Positions 8,750-17,266 of a stretch of 52,521 nt of DNA are shown here, one piece after another. Source of the stretch: Verrucomicrobiota bacterium (GTDB lineage Bacteria > Verrucomicrobiota > Verrucomicrobiia > Limisphaerales > UBA9464); assembly GCA_016871805.1 (NCBI GenBank), contig VHCG01000028.1, positions 1-52,521 on the forward strand, given 5' to 3'. The notes under the pieces are model-generated. The model had not been told where the DNA came from. It worked only from the letters and a program-made list of their open reading frames with translations, and searched no databases. Numbering within the stretch: position 1 is the stretch's first letter; each line of letters starts with the position of its first letter. Both the position numbers and the translations under genes were made by a program.

Positions 8750-9658
8750 GTGGACGATGCTGCCGCAACGGATCCGGATCCCCTGGCCGGGATCGAACCG
8801 CAGTCGCCCGGGGTGGAGATCCTGGCTCCAGGCTACGTCCGCCTCCAGTTGGTGATCGCCTACGACGGTGCGGGATATGCGGGTTGGCAACGGCAGCCTG
8901 AGGATCTTTCCGTCCAGCAGAGGGTGGAGGAGGCGTTGGCACGGCTGTTTCCCGGCAGGCCGACCGTCTCGGGGTCGAGCCGGACCGACACCGGGGTTCA
9001 TGCGGCCGGGCTCTGTGCACACGTCGACGTTCCGCGGGAGCAGTTCCGCATGCCGGGCCGCAAGCTGGTCCTGGCCCTCAATGCGTGGCTTCCGGAGGAC
9101 ATTCGGGTGCTGTCGGTCCGACGCGTTCCGGCGCAGTTCCATGCCCGGTTCTCCACGTGTGGAAAGGAGTACCGCTATCAGGTCTGGAACCACCCGGCCC
9201 ACCATCCCCTGTGGCGCCGTCAGTCGTGGCACGTGCCCCGGACCCTCGACCTCGCGGCGATGCGACGGGCCGCTCGCCTGTTCGAGGGACGGCATGACTA
9301 CCTAGCCTTCAGCGCCTCGCCCGGATATCTGCGGAACCACACGATCCGTACCGTGACCCGTTGTGCCATCGTCCGGTCCGGCCCGCTGCTGACCGTCGTG
9401 ATCCGGGCCGACGGGTTCCTGTACAAGATGTGTCGGGGCATCGTTGGGACGCTGGTTCAGGTCGGACTCGGCCGGTTTCCTCCCGAAGTCATCCCCGATC
9501 TCCTGTCGGCCCGGGATCGGCGGCTGTCCGGCATGACCGCCCCGGCCCATGGATTGGTGCTCTGGAAGGTGTTCTACCCCAGGTCGGGGAAGCGCCTCGC
9601 CCATCTGGCCCGACGTCATCCCGCCGCATCCCAGACCGATGAACATCGTCCTGGTTGA
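8750..9658 (+). CDS. truA: tRNA pseudouridine(38-40) synthase TruA
   Basis: A 302-residue protein with the TruA fold. The catalytic aspartate is D80 in SRTDTGVHAAG (usual form GRTDxGVHA), preceded by the YDGAGYAGWQRQP segment near residue 38 and followed by FHARFSTCGKEYRYQVWN and the C-terminal FLYKMCRGIVGTLVQVG. It converts uridines 38-40 of the tRNA anticodon arm to pseudouridine. The chosen start is GTG 8750, which has GGAGG 7 bases upstream. This gives about 29 residues before the usual family start; no better start codon lies closer. Its 3' end overlaps the trmL start by 20 bases. Confidence 0.93.
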   Translation: MDDAAATDPDPLAGIEPQSPGVEILAPGYVRLQLVIAYDGAGYAGWQRQPEDLSVQQRVEEALARLFPGRPTVSGSSRTDTGVHAAGLCAHVDVPREQFRMPGRKLVLALNAWLPEDIRVLSVRRVPAQFHARFSTCGKEYRYQVWNHPAHHPLWRRQSWHVPRTLDLAAMRRAARLFEGRHDYLAFSASPGYLRNHTIRTVTRCAIVRSGPLLTVVIRADGFLYKMCRGIVGTLVQVGLGRFPPEVIPDLLSARDRRLSGMTAPAHGLVLWKVFYPRSGKRLAHLARRHPAASQTDEHRPG

Positions 9659-10100
9659 ACCCGAGATCCCGCCGAACACCGGGAACGTGGCCCGACTCTG
9701 TGCGGCCACGGGGTCGGTGCTGCACCTTGTGGAACCCTTGGGGTTCAGCATGGACGATCGTCGGATGCAGCGTGCTGGCATGGACTATTGGAGGTGGGTC
9801 ACGTGGCACCGATGGCGCGATTGGGAGGCATTTGTCCGCTCGGTACCGGAAGGAGCCCGGCTGTGGCTGGTGGAGCAGGGCGGGTCCTCGATCCATTCCG
9901 AGGTCCGCTACCATCCCGGCGACTATCTGGTGTTTGGACGGGAGACATCGGGATTGCCCCGGGGACTCCTGGAGCGGCACCAAGACACCTGGGTACACCT
10001 TCCCATGCCGAACCCTGAGGCGCGGTCGCTGAACCTTTCGAACTGCGTGGCCATCGTTCTCTATGAGGCCTTGCGCCAGCAGGGGTTCCCGAAGCGGTAG
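9639..10100 (+). CDS. trmL: tRNA (cytidine(34)-2'-O)-methyltransferase TrmL
   Basis: A 153-residue SPOUT-class methyltransferase starting MNIVLVEPEIPPNTGN, the hallmark N-terminus of TrmL/CspR proteins (usual length about 155). The SAM-binding knot motifs are present: LVFGRETSGLPRG, followed by MPNPEARSLNLSNCVAIVLYEAL. It methylates the 2'-O of the wobble nucleotide (C34/cmnm5U34) in tRNA-Leu isoacceptors. The start ATG at 9639 lies inside the end of truA, so translation is probably coupled. An open extension upstream of this ATG is the truA sequence in another frame. It is the last gene of the nagB-ruvX-truA-trmL operon. Confidence 0.93.
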   Translation: MNIVLVEPEIPPNTGNVARLCAATGSVLHLVEPLGFSMDDRRMQRAGMDYWRWVTWHRWRDWEAFVRSVPEGARLWLVEQGGSSIHSEVRYHPGDYLVFGRETSGLPRGLLERHQDTWVHLPMPNPEARSLNLSNCVAIVLYEALRQQGFPKR

Positions 10101-10136
10101 AGGAATGGACCCGCGCCGGTGGGACGGTAAAGGCCC

Positions 10137-10583
10137 AGAGGGGACTCACACGGCGACGCGGAGGAAAGACAGAGAGGCGAAAGGCAGACGGCGTGGCGGG
10201 GGATTGGTAGGTCGACTGCCTGGACCGGTGGGTGATACAGTGCTCTGCATCACTGGGTGCGGGAGCACCCACGCTGCGAGGTGTTGGAGTCAGCCAGGTG
10301 GAAAGCCGGTAAGTGTGACGCCTGGGGTGTCGAAAGGCTCTGGGGTCTTTGGGAAGGTGACCCTGGGGTGGGTGGCCGCTCGGAAGCGGCGAGGTTCCGC
10401 AGAGCACTGCTGAACCCACCGGTGCGGTCCCGCAGATGCGGGACCGCGGGACCTCGTCCGCCTTCAAGGGCGGCTCGAAGCGCAGCGGGACGAGATCGGG
10501 CCGTGGTGGTTCACAGCCCTAACCACATGGCTTCTGTCCTTCCTCCGCGTCTCCGCGTCGCCGTCTGAGTCCCCTCTCTCCCC
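10137..10583. repeat. intergenic element with inverted GC-rich arms (copy 2)
   Basis: The 491-base gap after trmL has no gene. Its left arm (about 10137-10175) contains GAGGGGACTCACACGGCGAC, and its right arm (about 10531-10583) carries the same sequence inverted with only a few differences plus a 9-base indel. Between the arms are two hairpins: TGGGTGC-GGGA-GCACCCA at 10254-10271 and a 10-bp stem at 10424-10447. The arms match those at 1.46-1.71 kb. The paired hairpins and inverted arms suggest a non-autonomous, structure-forming repeat element. It could also end transcription of the trmL operon. Confidence 0.6.
10424..10447. other. perfect 10-bp hairpin inside repeat element 2
   Basis: GCGGTCCCGC, loop AGAT, GCGGGACCGC. 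The stem is perfect, with no T-run on either side, so it is not a classical Rho-independent terminator. It is followed at once by CTCGTCC...GGACGAG, a second possible stem (about 10453-10494). It may be a structural core of the repeat element. Confidence 0.6.
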
Positions 10584-10591
10584 CCTCGATT

Positions 10592-11605
10592 TCATGGAGA
10601 TCCGTCGACCCGGAAGAAGGTTGGTGTGGGTGTCGGGACCACTCGGAAGAGGGCCTTTCCCGAGCCATCGAGGACGCCGTCCACGAGTCGGGGGACCAAG
10701 CCCCAAGGGCTCGAGGCGATGACGAAGGTTTCCGTCACCGGACCGGACCAGATGCTCCGCAGTGGTGGGTTGTCGGGACCGGTCAGGGCGGTGTACTGCG
10801 GGTTCCGGGCCCGGACCACGATCCGGACATCGCGTGAGATCTCGATCGGACCGCTGTACCGCAGGGCACCCGGGGCGATCTCGTCACCTGTGGACCCTCC
10901 GGTCCGACGCGGATCCGTGCCGTCCAGGACCCAGTCGGGACCGGCTGGCAGGCTCAGTGGACCGAGGACACGGTTGAACCCGACTTCGTCCTCGAACTCC
11001 AGCATCAGGCTGGCCTTGCTATTCCCCTCGGTGCTGGACCCACGGGTGGCAATGCCTACCCGTGAGGTGAGGGTGGGCGGATGGGTAAGCACCGTCACCC
11101 TTGCAGCATCCGGTTCAAAGAGCTGCACATGGGCGAAGCTTTCGATGTCAGGCGACGGACGTCTGCGGTCGAAGTGGTGGATCAACAGCACCGAGACCGT
11201 CACGCCGGCGGAATCGCCCAGGGCGAGGTATCCGCCGGCCTCGCGAGCGATCTTGAAATTGGTGTGGAGGCGGGTGGTGTCGGTGCGGCGATCCTTCCCG
11301 GAGGCAAAGACCACGAGGAAGCCCCTGCCTGGGATGCTGACCGCTGGGAACGACCATTTCCGGGGTAGTGCGGAATCGTCTGAAAGGGTCTAGCCCAGGA
11401 GGTTCACGGAGGTGGTGCCTGGATTGAACAGTTCGATCCAGTCGGGCCGGTCGCCATCCTCGTCCTCGATCGACCGGCTGTTGCTGGCCAGAAACTCGTT
11501 GAGAATCACCGGAGCCGCCGCCGAGGCGTGTCCGAGGAGCAGCACGAAGCCGAGGATCCTGAGCCATTGGATCCAGGGGGTGGCAGGGTGGATGATGCGA
11601 CGCAT
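10592..11605 (-). pseudogene. secreted lamin-tail-domain protein, interrupted by in-frame TAG
   Basis: The frame starts at ATG 11605 (MRRIIHPATPW) with a signal peptide ending near ASAAA, then enters a lamin-tail domain: PVILNEFLASNSRSIEDEDG and DRPDWIELFNPGTTSVNLLG. At 11390-11392 a TAG stop follows LLG. The same frame then continues TLSDDSALPRKWSFPAVSIPG and on without a break to 10592. Lamin-tail domains typically have an aromatic residue here (GWTLSDD or GYTLSDD), so a TGG to TAG change is the simplest explanation. The 3' part has a segment typical of chitobiase-C-terminal-like modules (YSGPIEISRDVRIVVRARN) and ends FFRVDGSP, like many exported verrucomicrobial proteins. Lamin-tail domains in bacteria occur in exported proteins, often with CotH or nucleases, neither present here. 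It could also be a sequencing error or suppressed stop; otherwise the gene is recently dead. Confidence 0.75.
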
Positions 11606-11823
11606 GACTCCCCATCCCACGACGGAGAACGACGCCGGGTCAAACCCGGGTTGGGGATTCGTGAGGGGCAAGGTCCTCCACTGACAATGGTGTGGACCCC
11701 TGCAGCGGGCATCTCCCGGCATGGATGGAGTCCACCTCTCGCAGGGCCCAGCCACGGGCCTGGACGGAGTCATCGCGTTGACGTCGGATTCACTTCAAAT
11801 CCTGACTTGTCCACAAAAGGAGA

Positions 11824-11836
11824 TTGCTCCGAGCAA
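11824..11836. promoter_or_regulatory. 13-base palindrome upstream of the exported-protein operon
   Basis: TTGCTCCGAGCAA is a perfect 6-bp inverted repeat around one C, 46 bases before the first ATG of the six-gene operon (11883). The surrounding 11760-11880 is the only AT-richer stretch in the area, as expected for a promoter. No convincing -35/-10 pair could be fixed. It is a candidate operator or a 5'-leader hairpin. Confidence 0.4.
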
Positions 11837-11882
11837 CCAAAAATGATCCAAACACTTAGGTCCCCATTTGAACCCTTGCACG

Positions 11883-14720
11883 ATGGCGATCTCGAAATTT
11901 TTTTGCAGGTCCTTCGTCCGACCCTCCAGAAGGTCGGTACGCTCCGACGACCTCCGTTCAGCGCTGACACGGATCGCCTGGATGGCGGTCGCGTGCTTCG
12001 CCTCGGCTGGCGTTGCTCACGGTCAATGGTTGAGCCAGTCGTTCACCCTCAAGCCGGGGTGGAACGCCGTGTTCACCCATGTCGACGCATCCTACACGAC
12101 TCTGGATGCCATGGTGCCAGATGCCAATGGTGCCGTCGCTGAGGTGTGGCTTTGGAAGCCCACGTTCTCGACCGCCCAGTTCATCAACAGTCCCTACTCG
12201 AGTTCGGTTCCCAACAGCCAGTGGTCGGTCTGGACCAGCGCCCGGGGTGATGTCGACACCCTGACCCGCATGGTCGGGAACGGTGCCTACCTGGTGAATA
12301 ACCGCTCGTCGAGCGACTACGTCTGGACGGTCAAGGGTAGGGTGGTGCCTCCGACCTATTCCTGGACCACGACCGGGCTCAATTTCATCGGATTCCCGAC
12401 GCCATCCACGAGTCCGAACTTCTCCAGCTACCTGACCCCGGCGCCAGGGTTGGACCTGTCCAAGACACTTCAGAACGGCGCTCACGTCTTCCGATATGTG
12501 GGCGGCGCCCTCGGGGCTTCCAATCCCGCGGAGGTCGTTTCCGTAACCGCGTCCACCACCTCGGTGGTCCGCGGGCAGGCCTATTGGGTCAGGGGAAACA
12601 CCAACTACTACAACCGCTACTACGGTCCGGTCGAGGTGGCTCTCCAGGATCCAAAGGGGATCGATTACCGGGACACCCTCGGATCCTACAGTCTCAGACT
12701 CCGTAATCTGACCAGTTCGAGCCGAGTGGTGAGTCTGACGATGGTGGCCTCGGATGCAGACCCGGCTGGTTCGGGCACGCCCCCCAATCTTCCGCAGCTG
12801 CTCGTCCGGGGGGCTCTGGATCCCAACACCTTGACCTATGGGTACGCGGTTCTGACCAACCAGCAGTTCACCCTTCCGCCGCAGGGTCAGACCGGTTCCG
12901 ACATTCAGGTCATCCTCGGCCTGAATCGCTCCCTGATGACTGCGGCTTCGGGAACCCTTTACGCGGGAATCCTTCGGATCACCGATGCGGACGGACTCCA
13001 GCAGTTCGATGTCCCGGTCTCCGGAAAGGTTCCGAGCACCTCGGGGCTCTGGGTGGGCAAGGCCAGCATCAACCAGGTGGGCCAGTACCTTAAATCATAC
13101 CCCAAGGTCGACACTTCGCAGACGGACCAGACCTCGCAGATCAACGCGGCCGCCTCCGCTGCGGGGCGTCCGGCCAACGGATATGAGTTTCCGGGGTCGG
13201 CTTGGGTGGCCCGGGAGGCCAGCTCCAGCCGCGCGTATTCCGCCGTGGCAACGTCGCTCGACGGCAAGGTGGTGGTGGCTGCCGTCTCCGGGGGATCCCT
13301 CTACACCTCCCAGGACTACGGAGTGACCTGGACCAGCCGGGACTCCAGCCGATCGTGGGCCGAGTTGGCCTGTTCCGCCGATGGAAGCACGATGGCGGCA
13401 ACGGTCTTCAACGGTTTGGTCTATGTGTCCACCAACTATGGCACGAACTGGACGGCTACTGGCGGTCCATCGGGGGCTTGGGTGGGATTGAGCATCTCCG
13501 CGGACGGCAACACCTTGGCGGCGGTTGTCCAGAACGGTCCCCTCTACCTCTCGACCAATCGTGGCGGAACGTGGACGTCGCAGTCGGGGGCTGGAACCCG
13601 CAACTGGAGCAGCGTCGCGATGTCGGCCGATGGGTCGAAGCTCATCGCCGCCGTCAATCCGGGGTACCTGTACACCTCGACGGATCGGGGGGGCACCTGG
13701 AAGCAGGGGGCCTTGTCCGCCTCGTGGTCGTCCGTGGCCTCCTCGGCCGACGGGGTAACCCTGGTGGCCGCGATCTCGGGCGGTGCCATCTACGTGTCCA
13801 CGGACTCCGGGATGAATTGGGTTTCTCGTGGATCATCCGGCAAGTGGAGTTCGGTGGCTTCCTCCACGGACGGTAAGCGACTTGCAGCGGCGCAGGCCGG
13901 TGGCCAGATCTTCACTTCCTCGGACTCGGGGGTGAACTGGGTGGCCACGGACACCTCCCGCAATTGGGATGATGTGGTCACTTCCGCCGATGGGACCCGT
14001 TTGGTCGCCGTCGTGAATCCGGGTCAGATCTTCACCCTCAACCGGAAGTTCGCCAGCTATGCCGTCGATCAGGCCAGCGGTTTGGTGCAGGACCAGGACG
14101 GTCTCTACCTCTCCACCGGGGTGAACACCAACCTGGCGAAGGTTGGCAATCCTTACCCGCTCCGGTTGATCCTCCAAAACCAGGGATCCAACAGCGTGGT
14201 CAGCCTCCTGCAGCGGGTCTACGTGGGCGTCGGTATCAACACGTCGAATACCATCGTGGCCACCCGGGAGAGCCTGTTGGACCCCTCCCAGCTGGCCTCA
14301 GCCCGGCGCATCACGGCCACCCACCTGCCATTTTCCAAGACCAATGCGCTGTGGTCCGCCTCCGGTCTCTTCAACCCGGGCAATGTCCTGATGTTCACGG
14401 TGCCGCTCAGCTACAAGGATCAGGCCAGCAACCCGTTCCTGCACACGTTCCATCCCGACCACGACAACCTGGATGCGAACTTCAAATCCGTCCTTGCTCG
14501 GGGTGTCGAGTCCTATGACCTGAACCGGAGCATCCGGATCACCTTCAGTCCACCGGGCACGGACTTCGCCTCGCTGACGGCCGCGGCCCAGACCCGATCG
14601 GGCACCTATGAGGAAACGATGACGGTGGGCGCCCAAGGTTCGGCCAGCAGGGATTTCCGCCTGAGCGGAACCTTCAGCCTCCAGTTGATCAGTCCCGTCG
14701 CAACCCTCTCGACCCAATGA
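11883..14720 (+). CDS. exported BNR/Asp-box repeat protein
   Basis: A 945-residue exported protein; the ATG at 11883 gives a basic N-region, a hydrophobic stretch (TRIAWMAVACFASAGVAHG) and cleavage near residue 45. Residues about 46-390 are beta-rich, beginning QSFTLKPGWNAVFTHVD, with no named domain that I recognise. From about 440 to 720 there are six or seven tandem repeats of the form W-x-x-V-x-x-SADG-x-x-L-x-A...YxSxDxGxxW, each with an Asp-box: YTSQDYGVTW, YVSTNYGTNW, YLSTNRGGTW, YTSTDRGGTW, YVSTDSGMNW and FTSSDSGVNW. This implies a six- or seven-bladed propeller of the sialidase/sortilin type, but sialidase catalytic residues are not evident, so it is probably a binding or scaffold module. 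The last 220 residues are again beta-rich. First gene of the operon; its stop overlaps an ATG at 14717. Confidence 0.8.
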   Translation: MAISKFFCRSFVRPSRRSVRSDDLRSALTRIAWMAVACFASAGVAHGQWLSQSFTLKPGWNAVFTHVDASYTTLDAMVPDANGAVAEVWLWKPTFSTAQFINSPYSSSVPNSQWSVWTSARGDVDTLTRMVGNGAYLVNNRSSSDYVWTVKGRVVPPTYSWTTTGLNFIGFPTPSTSPNFSSYLTPAPGLDLSKTLQNGAHVFRYVGGALGASNPAEVVSVTASTTSVVRGQAYWVRGNTNYYNRYYGPVEVALQDPKGIDYRDTLGSYSLRLRNLTSSSRVVSLTMVASDADPAGSGTPPNLPQLLVRGALDPNTLTYGYAVLTNQQFTLPPQGQTGSDIQVILGLNRSLMTAASGTLYAGILRITDADGLQQFDVPVSGKVPSTSGLWVGKASINQVGQYLKSYPKVDTSQTDQTSQINAAASAAGRPANGYEFPGSAWVAREASSSRAYSAVATSLDGKVVVAAVSGGSLYTSQDYGVTWTSRDSSRSWAELACSADGSTMAATVFNGLVYVSTNYGTNWTATGGPSGAWVGLSISADGNTLAAVVQNGPLYLSTNRGGTWTSQSGAGTRNWSSVAMSADGSKLIAAVNPGYLYTSTDRGGTWKQGALSASWSSVASSADGVTLVAAISGGAIYVSTDSGMNWVSRGSSGKWSSVASSTDGKRLAAAQAGGQIFTSSDSGVNWVATDTSRNWDDVVTSADGTRLVAVVNPGQIFTLNRKFASYAVDQASGLVQDQDGLYLSTGVNTNLAKVGNPYPLRLILQNQGSNSVVSLLQRVYVGVGINTSNTIVATRESLLDPSQLASARRITATHLPFSKTNALWSASGLFNPGNVLMFTVPLSYKDQASNPFLHTFHPDHDNLDANFKSVLARGVESYDLNRSIRITFSPPGTDFASLTAAAQTRSGTYEETMTVGAQGSASRDFRLSGTFSLQLISPVATLSTQ

Positions 14721-14770
14721 GTTCCAGTTTTCGATCCACCACTCTCCAAGCAGTCCCCGTCTCCCCAGTC

Positions 14771-16258
14771 ATGAAACGCAATGTCCTCCGTCTCGCCGTC
14801 GCGCTGAGCGCCGGGTTGATCCTGTCCGATGCCCTCCCTGCGCTGGGCCAGAACGCGAAGCCCCCCACGCAGATGACCTACCAGGGGTTCCTGTCGGACT
14901 CCAACGGCCTACCCTATGGAAACACCTCCCCGGTCAACAAGACGGTCATCTTCCGCATCTACGACGCCCTGACCGGTGGCACCCTCAAGTGGAGCTCCCA
15001 GCAGGTCGTCACGATCGACAAGGGTTACTTCAGCGTGTTGCTGGGGCAGGGGAGTGCCAACGGGACAGAGCCCTTCAGCGCCGATCTCACCAGCCTCTTC
15101 ACGGGCGCTGGAGCCTCGGACCGATACCTCGAGCTCAATGTCGACGGGACAACGATTGCGCCCCGTCTCCGGTTCTATCCTTCACCGTACGCGTTGCTGT
15201 CGAAGAGCGCCTCGGATCTGATTGATCCCCTGACTGGCACTTCGGTTCTGACCATCTCGGGGGGAAACATCAACCTGGCAGGGTCCTTCAACGCGACGGG
15301 CGTGAACAGCACCCTGACTGGTGGCGCCGTAACTGCGAATTCCACGACGGCAACCCACAACCAAGGTGCCTTTCTCGAATGGAACCGGGATGTGGGCGGC
15401 GGCAAAACCTACCTGCTGAATCAGAAGGGAGGCGGGCCAGGAGGCATGATCTTCGGCGAGATCAGCACCGCGAATGTGGTCACCGAAACAATGAGGATCG
15501 AGCCCAATGGCCGGGTTGGCGTCAACGCGCCGAACGTCAAGGAGACCCTCGATGTTGGCGGCAATATCCACGTGACGGGTGGCAATGCCACGTTCATCGG
15601 ATTCAATACCTACTATAACAATAACGCCTGGCGGGCGAAGGAGCCGGGTACTGGTGGGTACATCCGAAAGGACAACAGCGGACTCCAGATTGCCGTGTCG
15701 CCGAATGCCACTGCCGCCGATGCGGTGGTCAGCCCGGTGGTGGGAATGGTTGTGAGCTCGACCGGCTCCATCGGCGTGAAGACCTACACCCCCACCGCCG
15801 ACCTCGAAGTGAACGGCACGGCCAAGGCCACCAGCTTTCAGGGATTCGGTACCGTGCCCGTTGGCGCGATCCTGATGTGGTCGGGTTCTACGTCGGTCAT
15901 TCCTGCTGGATGGGCCCTCTGCAATGGGCAGAACGTCAATGGTCAGCAGACCCCAAACCTGACCGATCGGTTCATTGTCGCGGCGGGGAACAGCTATCAG
16001 GCCCACGCGATCGGGGGATCCACCTCCGTTTCGCTAACCTCCAATAACCTGCCGACGTTCACGATTCCGTACAGTGACATTTATTACTCTGAGAAAGGGG
16101 GTACGGAAACGGTTCCCAGCAACCGGGGCAGCGGTGACTCGGACGGTGACAACAAGGGATTTGAAATCAGTCGGACAGCCACCTACACGGGATCGGCCAC
16201 CGCCTTCAGCATCATGCCTCCCTACTACGCGCTCGCGTTCATCATGCGGGTCCAGTGA
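14771..16258 (+). CDS. exported protein with phage tail-collar-type C-terminus
   Basis: A 495-residue exported protein (MKRNVLRLAVALSAGLILSD, cleavage near ALGQ). An ATG at 14717 overlapping the previous stop would add 18 residues before the signal peptide; the downstream ATG gives a normal one. Residues about 30-145 form a beta-rich module (QMTYQGFLSDSNG ... FYPSPYALLSKSASD) seen repeatedly in exported proteins of this phylum. The middle has tail-fibre-like short beta stretches (LDVGGNIHVTGGNATFIGFN). Residues about 360-495 form a collar-type domain: VPVGAILMWSGS, PAGWALCNGQ, TPNLTDRFIVAAG and a final SIMPPYYALAFIMRVQ. This is the phage tail collar/microcystin-dependent-protein layout, here on a Sec-exported protein. 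It probably trimerises as a fibre. Second gene of the six-gene operon; its stop overlaps a GTG at 16255 of the next gene. Confidence 0.8.
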   Translation: MKRNVLRLAVALSAGLILSDALPALGQNAKPPTQMTYQGFLSDSNGLPYGNTSPVNKTVIFRIYDALTGGTLKWSSQQVVTIDKGYFSVLLGQGSANGTEPFSADLTSLFTGAGASDRYLELNVDGTTIAPRLRFYPSPYALLSKSASDLIDPLTGTSVLTISGGNINLAGSFNATGVNSTLTGGAVTANSTTATHNQGAFLEWNRDVGGGKTYLLNQKGGGPGGMIFGEISTANVVTETMRIEPNGRVGVNAPNVKETLDVGGNIHVTGGNATFIGFNTYYNNNAWRAKEPGTGGYIRKDNSGLQIAVSPNATAADAVVSPVVGMVVSSTGSIGVKTYTPTADLEVNGTAKATSFQGFGTVPVGAILMWSGSTSVIPAGWALCNGQNVNGQQTPNLTDRFIVAAGNSYQAHAIGGSTSVSLTSNNLPTFTIPYSDIYYSEKGGTETVPSNRGSGDSDGDNKGFEISRTATYTGSATAFSIMPPYYALAFIMRVQ

Positions 16259-16278
16259 GGCGTCCGCTACCGATTGCC

Positions 16279-17253
16279 ATGAAACGACATTCCCGGCTTT
16301 GGCGGAGGGTTCTCTCGGTCTGGGGAGCCACCGTGCTGGCGCTGACGGCCGCTGCCGACTACGTGCAGGTGGACCAAAACGCGATGATGTACGCCACGAA
16401 CTACCAGCGTGGCGTGAACCTGACCTCGTTGCGTGGGGCTCCTGGAAAATCCCCAGCAGGAGGCGGTTCCGATGGACGGGCGCCAGCAGGCGCGACCGAC
16501 GGCCAGTTCCGAGGGGTGGTGACCTTCGGTGCCGTAGTCATTCCGAAGAATGGAGCCACCCTCACCCCCGGTGCCACGTTTGAGCAGAATTCTGGAAATC
16601 TCGCTCTGCCGGTCGGCAAGTCAGGGACCACAGTCACCATGGTGTTGCGGTCGTCCCAGGCGGGCGCGCCCTTCTACTCGCAGACGGTCTCCTTTTTTTT
16701 TGGCTCGGTCATCGCCCCCCCCAACACGGATGAAAACGGGGTTCTGCTGACCAACACCACGGCCACAGCCTACTGGTATCCCGAGCCCTACGTGGGCAGC
16801 ACCAATGCCTCCCTTGGCTACTACTATAGCCGGAACGCCCGACAGGTCTTTGCCACCGTGCCGGGACCGATCCAGATCACGTGGCGAAAACAGGATTCCG
16901 GGGTCGCAGCCAACGCCACCAACACGGTCACGATCGGCGGTCTGAGCTATGCGCTCACCAACGCCAATTACGTGGTGTCGGGTGCACCGGCCAAGACGCC
17001 CCGGAAACTCTATTGGACCGAGAAGTCCTTCTCCGGGACCGGCAAGCCGGTGTCCGTGCCCTCCGCCTCGGTCGGGGCCGTGTACATCGCCTATAATCCG
17101 GCGGTGCCCCAAACCGTCGCGACTGAGTACTCCGATGGCTATTCGGATCCGGGGGCGGGTTCGAGCAACTCCGCGCTGCCGGAACTCAGGACCATCTGGT
17201 ATGACATCAACCAGGGGCTGATCCTCTCGTCTGATCCTCTCCTACAACGTTGA
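16279..17253 (+). CDS. giant exported protein, 5' fragment (frame 1)
   Basis: First of three frame pieces of one gene that would encode about 2,815 residues if intact. The ATG at 16279 gives a signal peptide (MKRHSRLWRRVLSVWGATVL, cleavage after TAAA); a GTG at 16255 overlapping the previous stop would add 8 residues. The fragment has 324 residues, beta-rich, with no recognised domain: GVVTFGAVVIPKNGATLTPG, then WYPEPYVGSTNASLGYYYSR. It stops at 17251-17253 just after a 13-base tandem duplication. Removing one copy joins LILS directly to YNVEGRVFMELLGD of the next fragment. Whether the break is in the organism or in the assembly cannot be decided here. Confidence 0.75.
   Translation: MKRHSRLWRRVLSVWGATVLALTAAADYVQVDQNAMMYATNYQRGVNLTSLRGAPGKSPAGGGSDGRAPAGATDGQFRGVVTFGAVVIPKNGATLTPGATFEQNSGNLALPVGKSGTTVTMVLRSSQAGAPFYSQTVSFFFGSVIAPPNTDENGVLLTNTTATAYWYPEPYVGSTNASLGYYYSRNARQVFATVPGPIQITWRKQDSGVAANATNTVTIGGLSYALTNANYVVSGAPAKTPRKLYWTEKSFSGTGKPVSVPSASVGAVYIAYNPAVPQTVATEYSDGYSDPGAGSSNSALPELRTIWYDINQGLILSSDPLLQR
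17219..17241 (+). repeat. 13-base tandem duplication causing frameshift
   Basis: TGATCCTCTCGTC (17219-17231) is followed by TGATCCTCTC (17232-17241). One unit of 13 bases removed restores a continuous frame (CTG ATC CTC TCC TAC AAC). The offset of 13 shifts the frame by +1 and brings the TGA at 17251 into phase. Confidence 0.85.
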
Positions 17254-17266
17254 GGGACGGGTCTTC

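Noticed and set aside
7232..9295. 687-codon minus-strand open frame opposite nagB, ruvX and truA
   Set aside because: It crosses three conserved plus-strand genes, and its composition is that of an antisense shadow.
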